Both the position numbers and the translations under genes were made by a program. This document shows, piece by piece, positions 35,557-45,078 of a stretch of 64,000 bases of DNA; position 1 is the stretch's first letter; the number at the start of each line of letters is the position of its first letter. The notes beneath the pieces are model-generated. The model saw nothing but the letters and a program-made list of their open reading frames with translations, was not told where the DNA came from and searched no databases. The DNA is from an uncultured Ellagibacter sp. (GTDB taxonomy: Bacteria > Actinomycetota > Coriobacteriia > Coriobacteriales > Eggerthellaceae): positions 1 through 64,000 of the forward strand of contig CAKUKU010000005.1 of NCBI GenBank assembly GCA_934663775.1, read 5' to 3'.

Positions 35557-38277
35557 ATGAATACGAACGAACATACTTCATATGACGTAGTCCTGCTCCC
35601 AACATACGCCGAGGCGCTTTCCTATCGGAAACGCGTAGCTGCCGAGGGCGGTCCCCGTGCGCTTTTCGGGGTGACGGTGTCCACGTTTTCCGCGTGGCTC
35701 GTCGATTTATGGGAGCTTTTCGGGGATGGGCGAAACATCGCGTGCGCGCTCGAGGTGGAGGCGGTTGCGGCTTCGCTTTGCTCGAGGAATCCCTCTTGCG
35801 CGGATTTCGCTTGCGTTGTGGCGACGTGCCTTCGGGAAGGTGCGGGTATCCCCGCCTTCGACGAGGCTTGCTCGCGTGCGGGGTCGGCAGGGGGGCGTGG
35901 GCTGTCCCCGGCTCAGGAGCGGGTGCTTTCCCTGTGTGCCGATGCGCGCAAGGAGCTTTGCGCGCTTGGTCGCGTTTTGACGGGGGAGGCGCTCGCACTT
36001 CTTCCCGCTGCTTTGCCCAAGCGCTCTTTGCGGGTGCTCATCTGCGCTGCTTCACCTTTGACAACGCAGCAGCGAGCGTTTTTCGACGCGTGTCCCAATA
36101 TCGATCTTGAGGTTCACCTCGCTCCTGGCGGCGAGGGGGTGCGCCCTGCGCCCGAAGGCGTATCCGTCAGGTTCGCGTTCCCCTCCGGTCGCTACGCCGA
36201 GCCCGCTATCCTGAGCGACGTCTTGCGCGAACAGGGAAAAGGCGGCGCGATCGTGGCCTGCAAGGATCCGCTGTCCCTGTTCGAGGCGCAATCTTCCGCG
36301 CTTGCGCAAGCGGGCCTCACGTGTGCTGTGCGTGCGCGCGTTCCCTTCGCTCAGACCGATTTCGGGCGCGCGATGCTCTCGCTGCGGCGTTTCTTCACGG
36401 CGGATACCTGGCGGGCGAGCGACCTTGCCGACTACCTTCTCTCGCCGTTTTCCGGGTTGTCCGTCGAAGGCGCCTACTCGGTGGACGCGCAGGTGCGGGG
36501 CGACCGCCTGCTCAACCGCGAAGCGATCGCGGCGTCGTTGCGCGAGAAAAGCCGCCTGTTCGAGGCGATGGAGGACATCGCGTGCGACCGCGATGCCGAC
36601 ATCTTGCTCGGGGAGCTTGAGGACGCGGTGCGCTCGATGACGCGCAGGCCCGAGGCATGGCGACGCGAGCAGCTCGCCGCGATATCCGCGCTGCGCGACG
36701 CCGCCAGCGCCGCCCGTCTCGCCGATCTGGACATGGCGGGGCTCGTGGCTCTCCTTTCCCGGTCGAGCGTCGACGCATCGCGTTTCGCCAAGCCGGCGGA
36801 TGCTTTGGATGCTGCCGTTTCCGCTGGCCATGAGCTGCCCGCCGACATCGTCTTCTCCGACTACCGCTACGGGGCGACGTTTCCGCCTGCGTCGTGCGCG
36901 CTTGCGATCGCGTGCGACCTTACGAGCGCCTCGTTCCCCGCGGCCGATTCCGACGATGCCGCGTCAACGCTTCTCGTGAAGCTGGGCATTCCCGCCGCAG
37001 ACGATGCGCTTTCCCGCATGCGCCGCTCCTTCGTCGCCCTCGCCGGCGCTCCGCGCGAGACGCTTCTTATCGTTCGGTGCCTCAACGACGAGAACGCGGA
37101 TCCCACCTATCCCGCCGCCGTGCTCGAGGAGTTCGTCGACTGCTATCGCGATGATCCTTCGGCAACTGACGACATCGACAACCCCTACATGCTGCCCGAA
37201 TGCCTGCAGGTGGGAATCATCGAGCGCGGGGAGGAATCCCTGATGGAAAATGCGGTGCTCGCGGGAGGCGATGCTGCGGATGAGCGGGTGGAGCTTCCCG
37301 CATCTGGCGAGGTGTCGCAGGCAAGGCGTTCTCTTGTGGTGCTGCCGCGCGTCGTGAAAGGTCAGGTGATAGAAGAACCCTGCCTGTCCCCTTCGCAGAT
37401 TGAAAGCTATCTGGAATGCCCGTACAAGTGGTTCGCGCAGCGCCGCCTTCGCCTCGAAGAGCTCGACGAGGGATTCGGCGCGCTTCAGATGGGCGATTTC
37501 GCCCACGGCGTGCTCAAAAGCTTCTACGTGCATTTCCAAGAGGAAGTCGGCGCGCTCAAAGTTACGCGCGAGACGCTCGATTTCGCGCGGGCGATCATGC
37601 GCGACGTGCTCGAGCGCCATGAGGCGTATCAGCGCGACATGAAGCCGTCGGATAATCGGCTTGTCCCGAAAACGGAACTCGAGCGCCGCGATATGGAATC
37701 GCTTAAGCGCAAGCTGCTCGATTACCTCGATTACGAGGTCGATCTGCTGCCGACATTTCACCCCGCCTATCTCGAATACAGTATCGCCGAGGGCGCAGCA
37801 GCGGAATACGCTGGGCACATGCTCGTGGGAACGGCGGATCGCATCGACGTCGACGATGCCGGGCACGCCGCAGTGATCGACTACAAGGCGTCCGTATCCC
37901 CTGAACACGAGCTTGCCGTGCGCGAAGAGGGAAGGCTCGGCAAGGTGCAGGCGCTCATTTACGCGCAGGTGATCCGTCGAACGCTCGGTCTTGCGCCGGC
38001 GGGCGCGCTCTATGTGCGATACGGCAAGAAGTGCTCGGTGACAGGCGCCTTCGATGCCACGGTGCTCGACGCCCCCCATCTTCCCGGCATGCGCCATGAC
38101 AAGTGCGAATATGTACCGAAAGAGGGTCAGTCATTCGCTGATTTGCTCGATCAGACCGAAGAGGCGGTCGCCGCAGGTGTGGAGCGCATGCTCTCAGGCG
38201 ATGTTCGCCCCGCGCCGGCGAGCGCGCATGCGTGCGCATACTGCCCGGTGCTCTCCTGCGAGGAAAGGCGGGCATAA
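35557..38277 (+). CDS. addB: ATP-dependent nuclease subunit B (AddB-like)
   Basis: 906 residues from ATG 35557 (MNTNEHTSYDVVLLP). This start was chosen because a -10 lies just upstream; an in-frame TTG at 35527 would lie before that -10. The N-terminal two thirds is an inactivated helicase-like fold without a Walker A motif. The C-terminal PD-(D/E)xK nuclease has VIDYKAS near 774 and QALIYAQ. An iron-sulphur staple is indicated by CPYKWF near 621 and CAYCPVLSC near 892. With AddA it resects double-strand breaks for recombination. The order addB-addA is typical. Confidence 0.85.
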   Translation: MNTNEHTSYDVVLLPTYAEALSYRKRVAAEGGPRALFGVTVSTFSAWLVDLWELFGDGRNIACALEVEAVAASLCSRNPSCADFACVVATCLREGAGIPAFDEACSRAGSAGGRGLSPAQERVLSLCADARKELCALGRVLTGEALALLPAALPKRSLRVLICAASPLTTQQRAFFDACPNIDLEVHLAPGGEGVRPAPEGVSVRFAFPSGRYAEPAILSDVLREQGKGGAIVACKDPLSLFEAQSSALAQAGLTCAVRARVPFAQTDFGRAMLSLRRFFTADTWRASDLADYLLSPFSGLSVEGAYSVDAQVRGDRLLNREAIAASLREKSRLFEAMEDIACDRDADILLGELEDAVRSMTRRPEAWRREQLAAISALRDAASAARLADLDMAGLVALLSRSSVDASRFAKPADALDAAVSAGHELPADIVFSDYRYGATFPPASCALAIACDLTSASFPAADSDDAASTLLVKLGIPAADDALSRMRRSFVALAGAPRETLLIVRCLNDENADPTYPAAVLEEFVDCYRDDPSATDDIDNPYMLPECLQVGIIERGEESLMENAVLAGGDAADERVELPASGEVSQARRSLVVLPRVVKGQVIEEPCLSPSQIESYLECPYKWFAQRRLRLEELDEGFGALQMGDFAHGVLKSFYVHFQEEVGALKVTRETLDFARAIMRDVLERHEAYQRDMKPSDNRLVPKTELERRDMESLKRKLLDYLDYEVDLLPTFHPAYLEYSIAEGAAAEYAGHMLVGTADRIDVDDAGHAAVIDYKASVSPEHELAVREEGRLGKVQALIYAQVIRRTLGLAPAGALYVRYGKKCSVTGAFDATVLDAPHLPGMRHDKCEYVPKEGQSFADLLDQTEEAVAAGVERMLSGDVRPAPASAHACAYCPVLSCEERRA

Positions 38278-38281
38278 CCCC

Positions 38282-41200
38282 ATGGCTCTCACTCCCGAAC
38301 AGCAAAAATGCGTCGACACGCTCGTCGGCCCCGTGGCGGTTTCCGCGGGTGCCGGCAGCGGCAAGACGTTCACGCTTACCCGGCGCATCGTCCATGCGCT
38401 CGAATGCGGTTTCGTCTCGAGCATAGACGAAGTGCTCGCCATCACGTTCACTTCGAAGGCCGCGGGCGAGATCAAATCGCGCGTCAAGGGCGCTCTTAAG
38501 GCATGCGGGCGTGCCGACCAGGCGCTTCTCGTCGACTCCGCCTGGATATCGACCATTCACGGGGCCTGCTCGCGCATGTTGCGCGCGCATGTTCTCGAAC
38601 TGGGGATCAACCCCGATTTCAAGGTTGCCGACGAAACATCGGCGCGCGACATGCTCGACGCTTCGCTTGAGGAGGTGCTCGGCTCCGAGAGCGACCTTGT
38701 GTCCCCGGGCGGCTTCGATGCGCTCTTCGAGGAATACCCGGCACGCCAAGGCGGCCAAGCGTCGGCGACGAGCATCGAGGGAATGGTGCGCGAGCTCGTA
38801 GTGGCGGCCCAGGCGAGTCCTGCGGGCATGGCGTCGATCGTCGCTGCTCCCGCGTCGGCGTCGCCGCAGGTGCTCATGGCGCGCATGGCCTCCGAGGCGG
38901 GCAGCATCATTGCCGCTTGCGAGATGCAGAAGCCGGGGAAGACGCGCGATGCGTTCCTCGAGAACTCGACTCGTGCGCTCGAGGCGCTCGATGCGGCGCA
39001 GCGCTCGGGCGAGGTTGTTTCTCCCGAGCGCATCCTGGCGCTGTTCAACGACTTTCCCGCGCCCAACCGCGCATTTGGCTCGCCTGAATACAAGGAGCGT
39101 GCGGTCGAGTCGGCGAAAGCGTATCATGCGATTATGATGGAGGCGCGGCTTGCCGTCGCGGAGCCGCGCATGCGCGAGATGATCGACCTTTCGGGGCGCG
39201 TGCTCGACGCGTATCGGCGTCGAAAGCGCGAGGCGGGCATGCTCGACAACGACGATCTGCTCACCATGGCGTCGCGCATGTTCGACGAGCACCCCGACGT
39301 GGCTGCTGAATACGCCGATCGCTTCAAGCTCATCATGGTCGACGAGTTCCAAGACACCGACCAGCTCCAGGTGAACATGATCAAGCGCATGGCGGGAGAG
39401 AATCTCGAGCGCTTGTGCACCGTCGGCGATTCCCAGCAGAGCATCTACCGATTCCGCGGGGCGGACGTCTCGGTGTACAACGGCCATCTCGCCACCGTTC
39501 GCGAGGGCAGGGGGGCCGGCCTTATCACGCTCGCGGACAACTTCAGAAGCCATGTCGACGTGCTGGCTTTCGTCGACTGCGTGTTCAGCCAGCCTGTCGC
39601 GTTCGGGCACTCGTTTATGCCCCTTTCCGCATCGCGCGATCCCGCGCGCATCTCTTGTCCCTATAAAGGGACAGACCCGCGCATCGAAGTGCAGATGACG
39701 ACCTATCCGCGCGGCGTCTCCTCCGACGATGCGCGGGTAACGGTTGCGAAAAGAATCGCCGAGCGCTTCGCGAAGCTCGTTCGCGAAGGGCATTCGGCGG
39801 GAGACATGGTGGTGCTGCTCGGCGGCATGCGCTGCGCAGGCATTTACGCCGATGCCATCCGCGAGCAGGGTCTTTCCTGCGTGGTGTCGGGTGGGTCCAT
39901 CTTCGGCCGTGCTCCTGAAGTGCGCTTGATGGCACGCCTCGCCGAGGTGATCGCGAACCCGAAGGACACCGAGGCGCTTTTCGAGGTGCTCTCGAGCGAG
40001 ATTTTCGCGCTCACGGCCGACGACTTCATCGACCTTTCAACCGGAGTAGACGAGCTGCGGGGCATTCCTCGACGTCGCGCCCTCGATTTGGGAGTATCGG
40101 CGTGCGCTGTTGCCGAGGAAGAGGGTGCGCACCTTGCCCCTGGGCTGCGCGCCGCGGTGCGAATCCTTCGAAATGCGGCGGCGAGCGTGCGGGTCAGCCC
40201 CTTGTCCCAGGTGATGGAGAACGTTGTCGTTGAGTCGGGGTGGCTTCGCAGGCTCGAAGACGAGGGCGCGGAGGGCATGGCGCGCGCGGCGAACGTGTAC
40301 AAGGCATGCCGGCTCGCACGCGAGATCGAGCGCAACGGGGGCTTCGGTCCCGCTCGAACGGCAATTGAGCTGCGCGCGCGAATTGAGGTCGCGAAGGAGG
40401 CCCCGGGCTCGCTTTCCGCGAAGGCGGGCGACTTCGTGCGCATCATGACCATCCATGCGAGCAAGGGCCTCGAGTTCCCCATCGTCGCTGTGGCGGAGAT
40501 TCGCTCCGACGAGGCGCGATCACGGTGTTTGGAGCGCACCACGCTCGGCGGCACAACCTACGTCTCGCTCGATGCGGGCGCCGCGGTATCGCGCGTTAAG
40601 CAGAAGGAGTCGCAACTGATCGCGAAATGCACGGCGGCGGACCCCTTCGAAGACGCCGAAGACGACGAGCGCTTCTGCCAGGTGTTGCGGAATTCCCAGG
40701 ACTTCAACCCCGTTGAGGTTCGCTGGGCCGTCAAGCGTCATGAGCATTTGGGCGAAACCGAGGAAACGCGGCGGTTGCTCTACGTTGCGCTCACGCGCGC
40801 GAAGGAGGCCATCATCTGCGCGATTGCTGGGCGTCCCACGAAAAACGACCCGACGGGCCTGCAGTCGAGCGTATGGGGCTGCGTGGAATCGGCGCTCTGC
40901 GGCACGGGAGGGGAGTTCGAGCCTGGCGTGACATATCGCGATTTCGGAGGAGAGTCGCCTGCGCGCATTGAGCGCATTGACCTCGCGTCTGAGCAAGACG
41001 AACTTGTCGATGCGGAGGACGCGAACACCGATGCGGGCAACACCCCTGATGCTGTGGAAAGTCCGAACGGCGAGCAGGGGACGCGGGTCGTCGAGGTCCC
41101 CGAAGTCGCGTCGTATGCGGAGTTCCCGGCGCTGCCCTGGCCGTCCGCCCGCGCTGACGTGTTCAGTTATTCGTCGATCGCGCATGGCGACGTCGAAGAA

Positions 41201-41917
41201 GGCGCCGCAGGCAATCGCGCCGAAGCGGCCGCAGGCTTGTCCCCTGACGTCGCTTCCGTCGGGTTCACGGAAGCCGACGATGCGGCATGGGATGCGATAT
41301 GCGCCTCACTTGCGGGCGATGCCGACAGGGCGACCAATTTGGGCACCGCCTTTCACAGGCTCGCTCAGCAGGCGGTATGCACACGCGCTGAAGGACAGTT
41401 CCTCGCGTGCCCCGATGAATCGCGCATCGATGCGCTCTCGCGGCACTGCGCGCTTTCCCGCCTTCAGCGCGCGCGCTTGGACGAAGCGCTTCGCCGTTGG
41501 TTCGAAAGCGATGTCGCCGCACGCGTCGCGACCTTCCCGCGACTTCGTGCGGAACTCCCGTTCTTCGTGCGCGTGGGGAAGGGGTGCGCCGCGCCGTATC
41601 TGGAAGGCGAGATCGACCTGCTCGCCGATGGGGCGCACGATGGCTCGGCCTTCGTCGTGGATTACAAGACGGGCGGCTCGCCAAACGAAACGCCTGCGCA
41701 ACGGCAGGAAAAGCATCGGCTTCAGGCACTTTGCTACGCCTACGCGCTGCTTGTGCAGGGCTATTCGAGCGTCGACTTCGCCTTCGTTCGCGTCGAGCAG
41801 CTCGACCAACAAAAAGAAGGCCAGCCGCAGCAGGTGAACTACACCTTCGCCGCAGCCGACCTTCCGACGATAGAGGAGGAAATCCTCGCGCGCTACGCGA
41901 GCAGCTTTTCCGCGTAG
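38282..41917 (+). CDS. addA: ATP-dependent helicase/nuclease subunit A (AddA-like)
   Basis: 1211 residues from ATG 38282, 4 bp after addB. A UvrD-type SF1 helicase with Walker A AGAGSGKT at 22-29, Walker B VDEFQDTDQLQ near 353, GDSQQSIYRFRGAD, and later IMTIHASKGLEFP and YVALTRAKE. The C-terminal RecB-like nuclease carries VVDYKTGG near 1123 and QALCYAYAL. It is the motor and 3'-strand nuclease of the AddAB complex. Its last 25 bp overlap the convergent aminotransferase gene. Confidence 0.92.
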   Translation: MALTPEQQKCVDTLVGPVAVSAGAGSGKTFTLTRRIVHALECGFVSSIDEVLAITFTSKAAGEIKSRVKGALKACGRADQALLVDSAWISTIHGACSRMLRAHVLELGINPDFKVADETSARDMLDASLEEVLGSESDLVSPGGFDALFEEYPARQGGQASATSIEGMVRELVVAAQASPAGMASIVAAPASASPQVLMARMASEAGSIIAACEMQKPGKTRDAFLENSTRALEALDAAQRSGEVVSPERILALFNDFPAPNRAFGSPEYKERAVESAKAYHAIMMEARLAVAEPRMREMIDLSGRVLDAYRRRKREAGMLDNDDLLTMASRMFDEHPDVAAEYADRFKLIMVDEFQDTDQLQVNMIKRMAGENLERLCTVGDSQQSIYRFRGADVSVYNGHLATVREGRGAGLITLADNFRSHVDVLAFVDCVFSQPVAFGHSFMPLSASRDPARISCPYKGTDPRIEVQMTTYPRGVSSDDARVTVAKRIAERFAKLVREGHSAGDMVVLLGGMRCAGIYADAIREQGLSCVVSGGSIFGRAPEVRLMARLAEVIANPKDTEALFEVLSSEIFALTADDFIDLSTGVDELRGIPRRRALDLGVSACAVAEEEGAHLAPGLRAAVRILRNAAASVRVSPLSQVMENVVVESGWLRRLEDEGAEGMARAANVYKACRLAREIERNGGFGPARTAIELRARIEVAKEAPGSLSAKAGDFVRIMTIHASKGLEFPIVAVAEIRSDEARSRCLERTTLGGTTYVSLDAGAAVSRVKQKESQLIAKCTAADPFEDAEDDERFCQVLRNSQDFNPVEVRWAVKRHEHLGETEETRRLLYVALTRAKEAIICAIAGRPTKNDPTGLQSSVWGCVESALCGTGGEFEPGVTYRDFGGESPARIERIDLASEQDELVDAEDANTDAGNTPDAVESPNGEQGTRVVEVPEVASYAEFPALPWPSARADVFSYSSIAHGDVEEGAAGNRAEAAAGLSPDVASVGFTEADDAAWDAICASLAGDADRATNLGTAFHRLAQQAVCTRAEGQFLACPDESRIDALSRHCALSRLQRARLDEALRRWFESDVAARVATFPRLRAELPFFVRVGKGCAAPYLEGEIDLLADGAHDGSAFVVDYKTGGSPNETPAQRQEKHRLQALCYAYALLVQGYSSVDFAFVRVEQLDQQKEGQPQQVNYTFAAADLPTIEEEILARYASSFSA

Positions 41918-43179
41918 GCTATTTTCACGCAGCACACGAACACGGTGAGCGCCTCGCGAAGCTCGTCGAGCGGCGGGAGCGTCGGGGCGATGCGGATGTT
42001 GCTGTCGTATGGGTCGTGCTTATATGGCCAGGTCGCGCCCGCATCCGTCATCGTGACTCCCGCTTCGCGCGCAAGCTCGACGATGCGCTTCGCGCACCCT
42101 TCGGGTGCATCGAACGACACGAAGTACCCACCGCGGGGGTTCGTCCACGTGCACCCGCCGACGCCGGCAAGCCCCATGGTGAGCTCGTTGTTGACGAGCG
42201 CGAACTTCGGGCGCAGGATCTCGGCGTGCTTTTCCATGTGCGCCGAGATGCCGGACTCGCTCTTCAGGAACTTCACGTGGCGAAGCTGGTTGATCTTGTC
42301 GTAGCTGATGACGGTCGTCGCCATGCGCTTCTTGATCTCGGCGATGTTGTCGGGACTCGCCGCGATGGCGGAAATGCCTGCGCCGGGAAGCGTCACCTTC
42401 GACGTGGACGCGAACTTGAAGTAGCGGTCGGGGGTTCCCGCCTCGCGGCATGCCTTCCCGATGTCGTAAAGTTGATCCTGGTCCGCCTTGAATGTGTTTA
42501 GGTGATGCACGGTGTACGCGTTGTCCCAGAAGATGCGGAAATCGTCGGCGGCGCAGGACATCGCGGCCAAGCGGCGGACGATTTCCCTGGAATAGGTGAC
42601 GCCGCCGGGGTTCGAGTACTTCGGAACGCACCAGATGCCCTTCACCGAGGCGTCTGCGGCGACGATCCGCTCGACCTCGTCCATGTCGGGCCCGTTCTCG
42701 TCCATCTTCACGGGAATCATTTCTATGCCGAACGACTCCGTGATGCCGAAATGGCGATCGTAGCCCGGAACAGGGCAGATCCACTTGATGGAGTCGTAGC
42801 TCGCCCAGGGTTTGCTGCCGAGCGTGCCGAAGTCGAGGCAGCGCGCGACGGCGTTGCCCATGAGCGTCAAGCTCGAGTTCCCGCCGACGATCACGTTTTC
42901 CGGTACGTCGTCGAGCATGGCTGCCATCAGGCGCTTTGCTTCGGGGAGACCGTCGAGCACGCCGTAGTTGCGGCAATCGGTGCCGTCTTCGGCGATGCAG
43001 TCCTCGGCGCTCGTCACGCAGGAGAGCATCGGCATGCTCAAGTCGAGCTGCTCGGCGCTCGGCTTGCCGCGCGCCATGTTGAGGGAGAGCCCCTTTGCCT
43101 TGAACTGGGCGTATTCTTCTTTCAGCCGATCGAGCTCGCTTTGAAGCTCCAATTGATCCATCTGTTCGAAAGCGGTCAT
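41893..43179 (-). CDS. Aspartate aminotransferase, type Ic family
   Basis: 428 residues from ATG 43179, with GAAGGGA upstream. The N-terminal segment (LSLNMARGKPSAEQLDLS) is the hallmark of the type Ic aspartate aminotransferases. The PLP lysine lies in STSKVTLPGAG, and the substrate carboxylate-binding arginine is probably near the C-terminal SNIRIAPTLPP. It would move amino groups between aspartate/oxaloacetate and glutamate/2-oxoglutarate. Its 3' end overlaps addA by 25 bp tail to tail, with no room for a terminator. Confidence 0.85.
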   Translation of the reverse strand: MTAFEQMDQLELQSELDRLKEEYAQFKAKGLSLNMARGKPSAEQLDLSMPMLSCVTSAEDCIAEDGTDCRNYGVLDGLPEAKRLMAAMLDDVPENVIVGGNSSLTLMGNAVARCLDFGTLGSKPWASYDSIKWICPVPGYDRHFGITESFGIEMIPVKMDENGPDMDEVERIVAADASVKGIWCVPKYSNPGGVTYSREIVRRLAAMSCAADDFRIFWDNAYTVHHLNTFKADQDQLYDIGKACREAGTPDRYFKFASTSKVTLPGAGISAIAASPDNIAEIKKRMATTVISYDKINQLRHVKFLKSESGISAHMEKHAEILRPKFALVNNELTMGLAGVGGCTWTNPRGGYFVSFDAPEGCAKRIVELAREAGVTMTDAGATWPYKHDPYDSNIRIAPTLPPLDELREALTVFVCCVKIAYAEKLLA

Positions 43180-43340
43180 ATCCCTTCCTTCTCGACGTGG
43201 GGCAAAGCATGTCTTCGCCTTCGTAGTTGTCCGCTCCCGATAATACGTTTGCGCACCCGATGCGGCAAGCTTCAATCGCGATAAATCCGATGTATCTCGA
43301 CGGCGACCGAAATAACGCTTTAGCCTGCGAAAGTATGCCG

Positions 43341-43346
43341 TATAAT
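43341..43346 (+). promoter_or_regulatory. -10 element for the symporter gene
   Basis: TATAAT 28 bp before the start codon, with GGAGG in between; the -35 is weak. Confidence 0.55.
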
Positions 43347-43373
43347 TCGCCCGTTCGGAAAATGGAGGATAAA

Positions 43374-44936
43374 ATGGTAACAGGTGATTTCTGGGTACTG
43401 TTCGCGATGCTTCTGTACTTCATCGTGGTCGTGCTTGTCGGCTTCGTTTACGCGAAGAAATCGAATTCGTCGAGTGAGGCGTACTTCCTGGGCGGGCGCG
43501 GGCTCGGCCCGTGGCTCACGGCGCTATCCGCCGAGGCGTCGGACATGTCGGGTTGGCTTCTCATGGGGCTTCCCGGCGTCGCCTACTTCACCGGCGCGTC
43601 GGACGCGATGTGGACGGCGATCGGCCTTGCAATCGGCACGTACCTCAACTGGAAGTTCGTCGCCAAGCGCCTTCGCAAATATTCGGAGGTGGCGAACAAT
43701 TCCATCACCGTCCCCGACTTCTTCTCGAATCGTTTTCACGACAGTAAGCACATCCTTATGACGATCGCTGCGATCATCACGCTCGTGTTTTTCTCGATTT
43801 ACACGGGAAGTTGCTTTGTGACCTGCGGAAAGCTGTTCTCGACACTCTTCGGCCTCGATTATGCCACGATGATGGTCCTAGGCGCCATTATCGTGTTTCT
43901 CTACACGTTCGTCGGCGGGTATCTCTCCGTCTGCACGACCGACCTCATTCAGGGCACGCTCATGTTCTTCGCGCTCGCGACGATCTTCATCGGCAGCGTC
44001 GCGCAGGCGGGCGGCGTCGAGAACACGGTCGCGTTCCTCGAGGGGATTCCGGGCTTTCTCTCCGGCACGCAGATCGCCAGCCCCATCCTTGACGCGTCGG
44101 GCAACCAGATTGTCGAGGGCGGGATGCCGCTGTTCGGCGAGGCGGGGGATTACGGTCTCGTCACCATCGTGTCCGGCCTCGCGTGGGGCCTTGGCTACTT
44201 CGGCATGCCCCAGGTTCTCGTGCGCTTCATGAGCGTGCGTCATTCCGACGAGATCAAGAAGTCTCGCATCATCGCGATGGTCTGGCTTGTCGTTTCGCTT
44301 TCGAGCGCGGTGTGCATCGGCCTTATCGGGCGCGCGGTCATTCCCGCGGAGTTCCTCACGCAATCTGCCGCCGAGAACATCTTCATCGTGCTCTCGCGCA
44401 TGATCCTGCCCTCGTTTGCCTGCGGTCTTGTGGTGTCGGGCATCTTCGCCGCTGCGATGAGCTCGTCGTCTTCCTACCTGCTCATCTCGGGTTCGGCGGT
44501 CGCGACGAACATCTTCAAGGGCCTCATCAAGCGCGACGCGACCGATCGCCAAGTCATGATCGTGGCTCGCTTCACGCTCGCCGCCGTGCTCCTGTTCGGC
44601 ATCTTCATCGCGATGGATTCCAACTCCTCCATCTTCAGCGTCGTATCCTACGCATGGGCGGGCTTCGGTGCCTCGTTTGGCCCGCTCATCCTGTTCTCCC
44701 TGTACTGGAAACGCACGACGCTTCAAGGTGGCATCGCCGGCATGCTCGTCGGCGCTGCGTCGGTCTTCGCGTGGCACAACCTGGTGAAGCCGCTTGGCGG
44801 GTGGCTCGGCGTGTACGAGCTTCTGCCGGCGTTCGTGTTCGCCTGCATCGCGATCGTTGTCGTGTCGCTGCTTACCAAAAAGCCTTCCGAGGAGATCGAG
44901 CACGAGTTCGACACCTACATGGACGTCGACGTGTAG
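43374..44936 (+). CDS. putP: Sodium:solute symporter, probable sodium/proline symporter
   Basis: 520 residues from ATG 43374 with GGAGGATA upstream. It has about 13 membrane segments and the SSS-family features YFLGGRGLGPWLTALSAEAS early and GYLSVCTTDLIQGTLMF in the middle. The length and the pattern SAEASDMSGWLLMGLPG match PutP best. Uptake of proline or a related amino acid driven by sodium is likely. It is divergent from the aminotransferase gene. Confidence 0.85.
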   Translation: MVTGDFWVLFAMLLYFIVVVLVGFVYAKKSNSSSEAYFLGGRGLGPWLTALSAEASDMSGWLLMGLPGVAYFTGASDAMWTAIGLAIGTYLNWKFVAKRLRKYSEVANNSITVPDFFSNRFHDSKHILMTIAAIITLVFFSIYTGSCFVTCGKLFSTLFGLDYATMMVLGAIIVFLYTFVGGYLSVCTTDLIQGTLMFFALATIFIGSVAQAGGVENTVAFLEGIPGFLSGTQIASPILDASGNQIVEGGMPLFGEAGDYGLVTIVSGLAWGLGYFGMPQVLVRFMSVRHSDEIKKSRIIAMVWLVVSLSSAVCIGLIGRAVIPAEFLTQSAAENIFIVLSRMILPSFACGLVVSGIFAAAMSSSSSYLLISGSAVATNIFKGLIKRDATDRQVMIVARFTLAAVLLFGIFIAMDSNSSIFSVVSYAWAGFGASFGPLILFSLYWKRTTLQGGIAGMLVGAASVFAWHNLVKPLGGWLGVYELLPAFVFACIAIVVVSLLTKKPSEEIEHEFDTYMDVDV

Positions 44937-45019
44937 CGGCGCCGGTCGAATATCGCCTTGGGGAAGACGGCTCCATCGGGCCGTTTTCCTATAACCTGAC
45001 GCATCAAAGTTGGGAAAAC

Positions 45020-45061
45020 AAAAAAGCGGCCCCTCTGGATTTCGCAATCCAGAGGGGCCGC
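45020..45061 (-). terminator. Strong terminator after the NlpC/P60 gene
   Basis: A perfect 15-bp stem (GCGGCCCCTCTGGAT and complement), six-base loop, then six Ts on the minus strand. It may also stop the convergent symporter transcript. Confidence 0.9.
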
Positions 45062-45078
45062 ATGCTTCCTGAGCGAGA

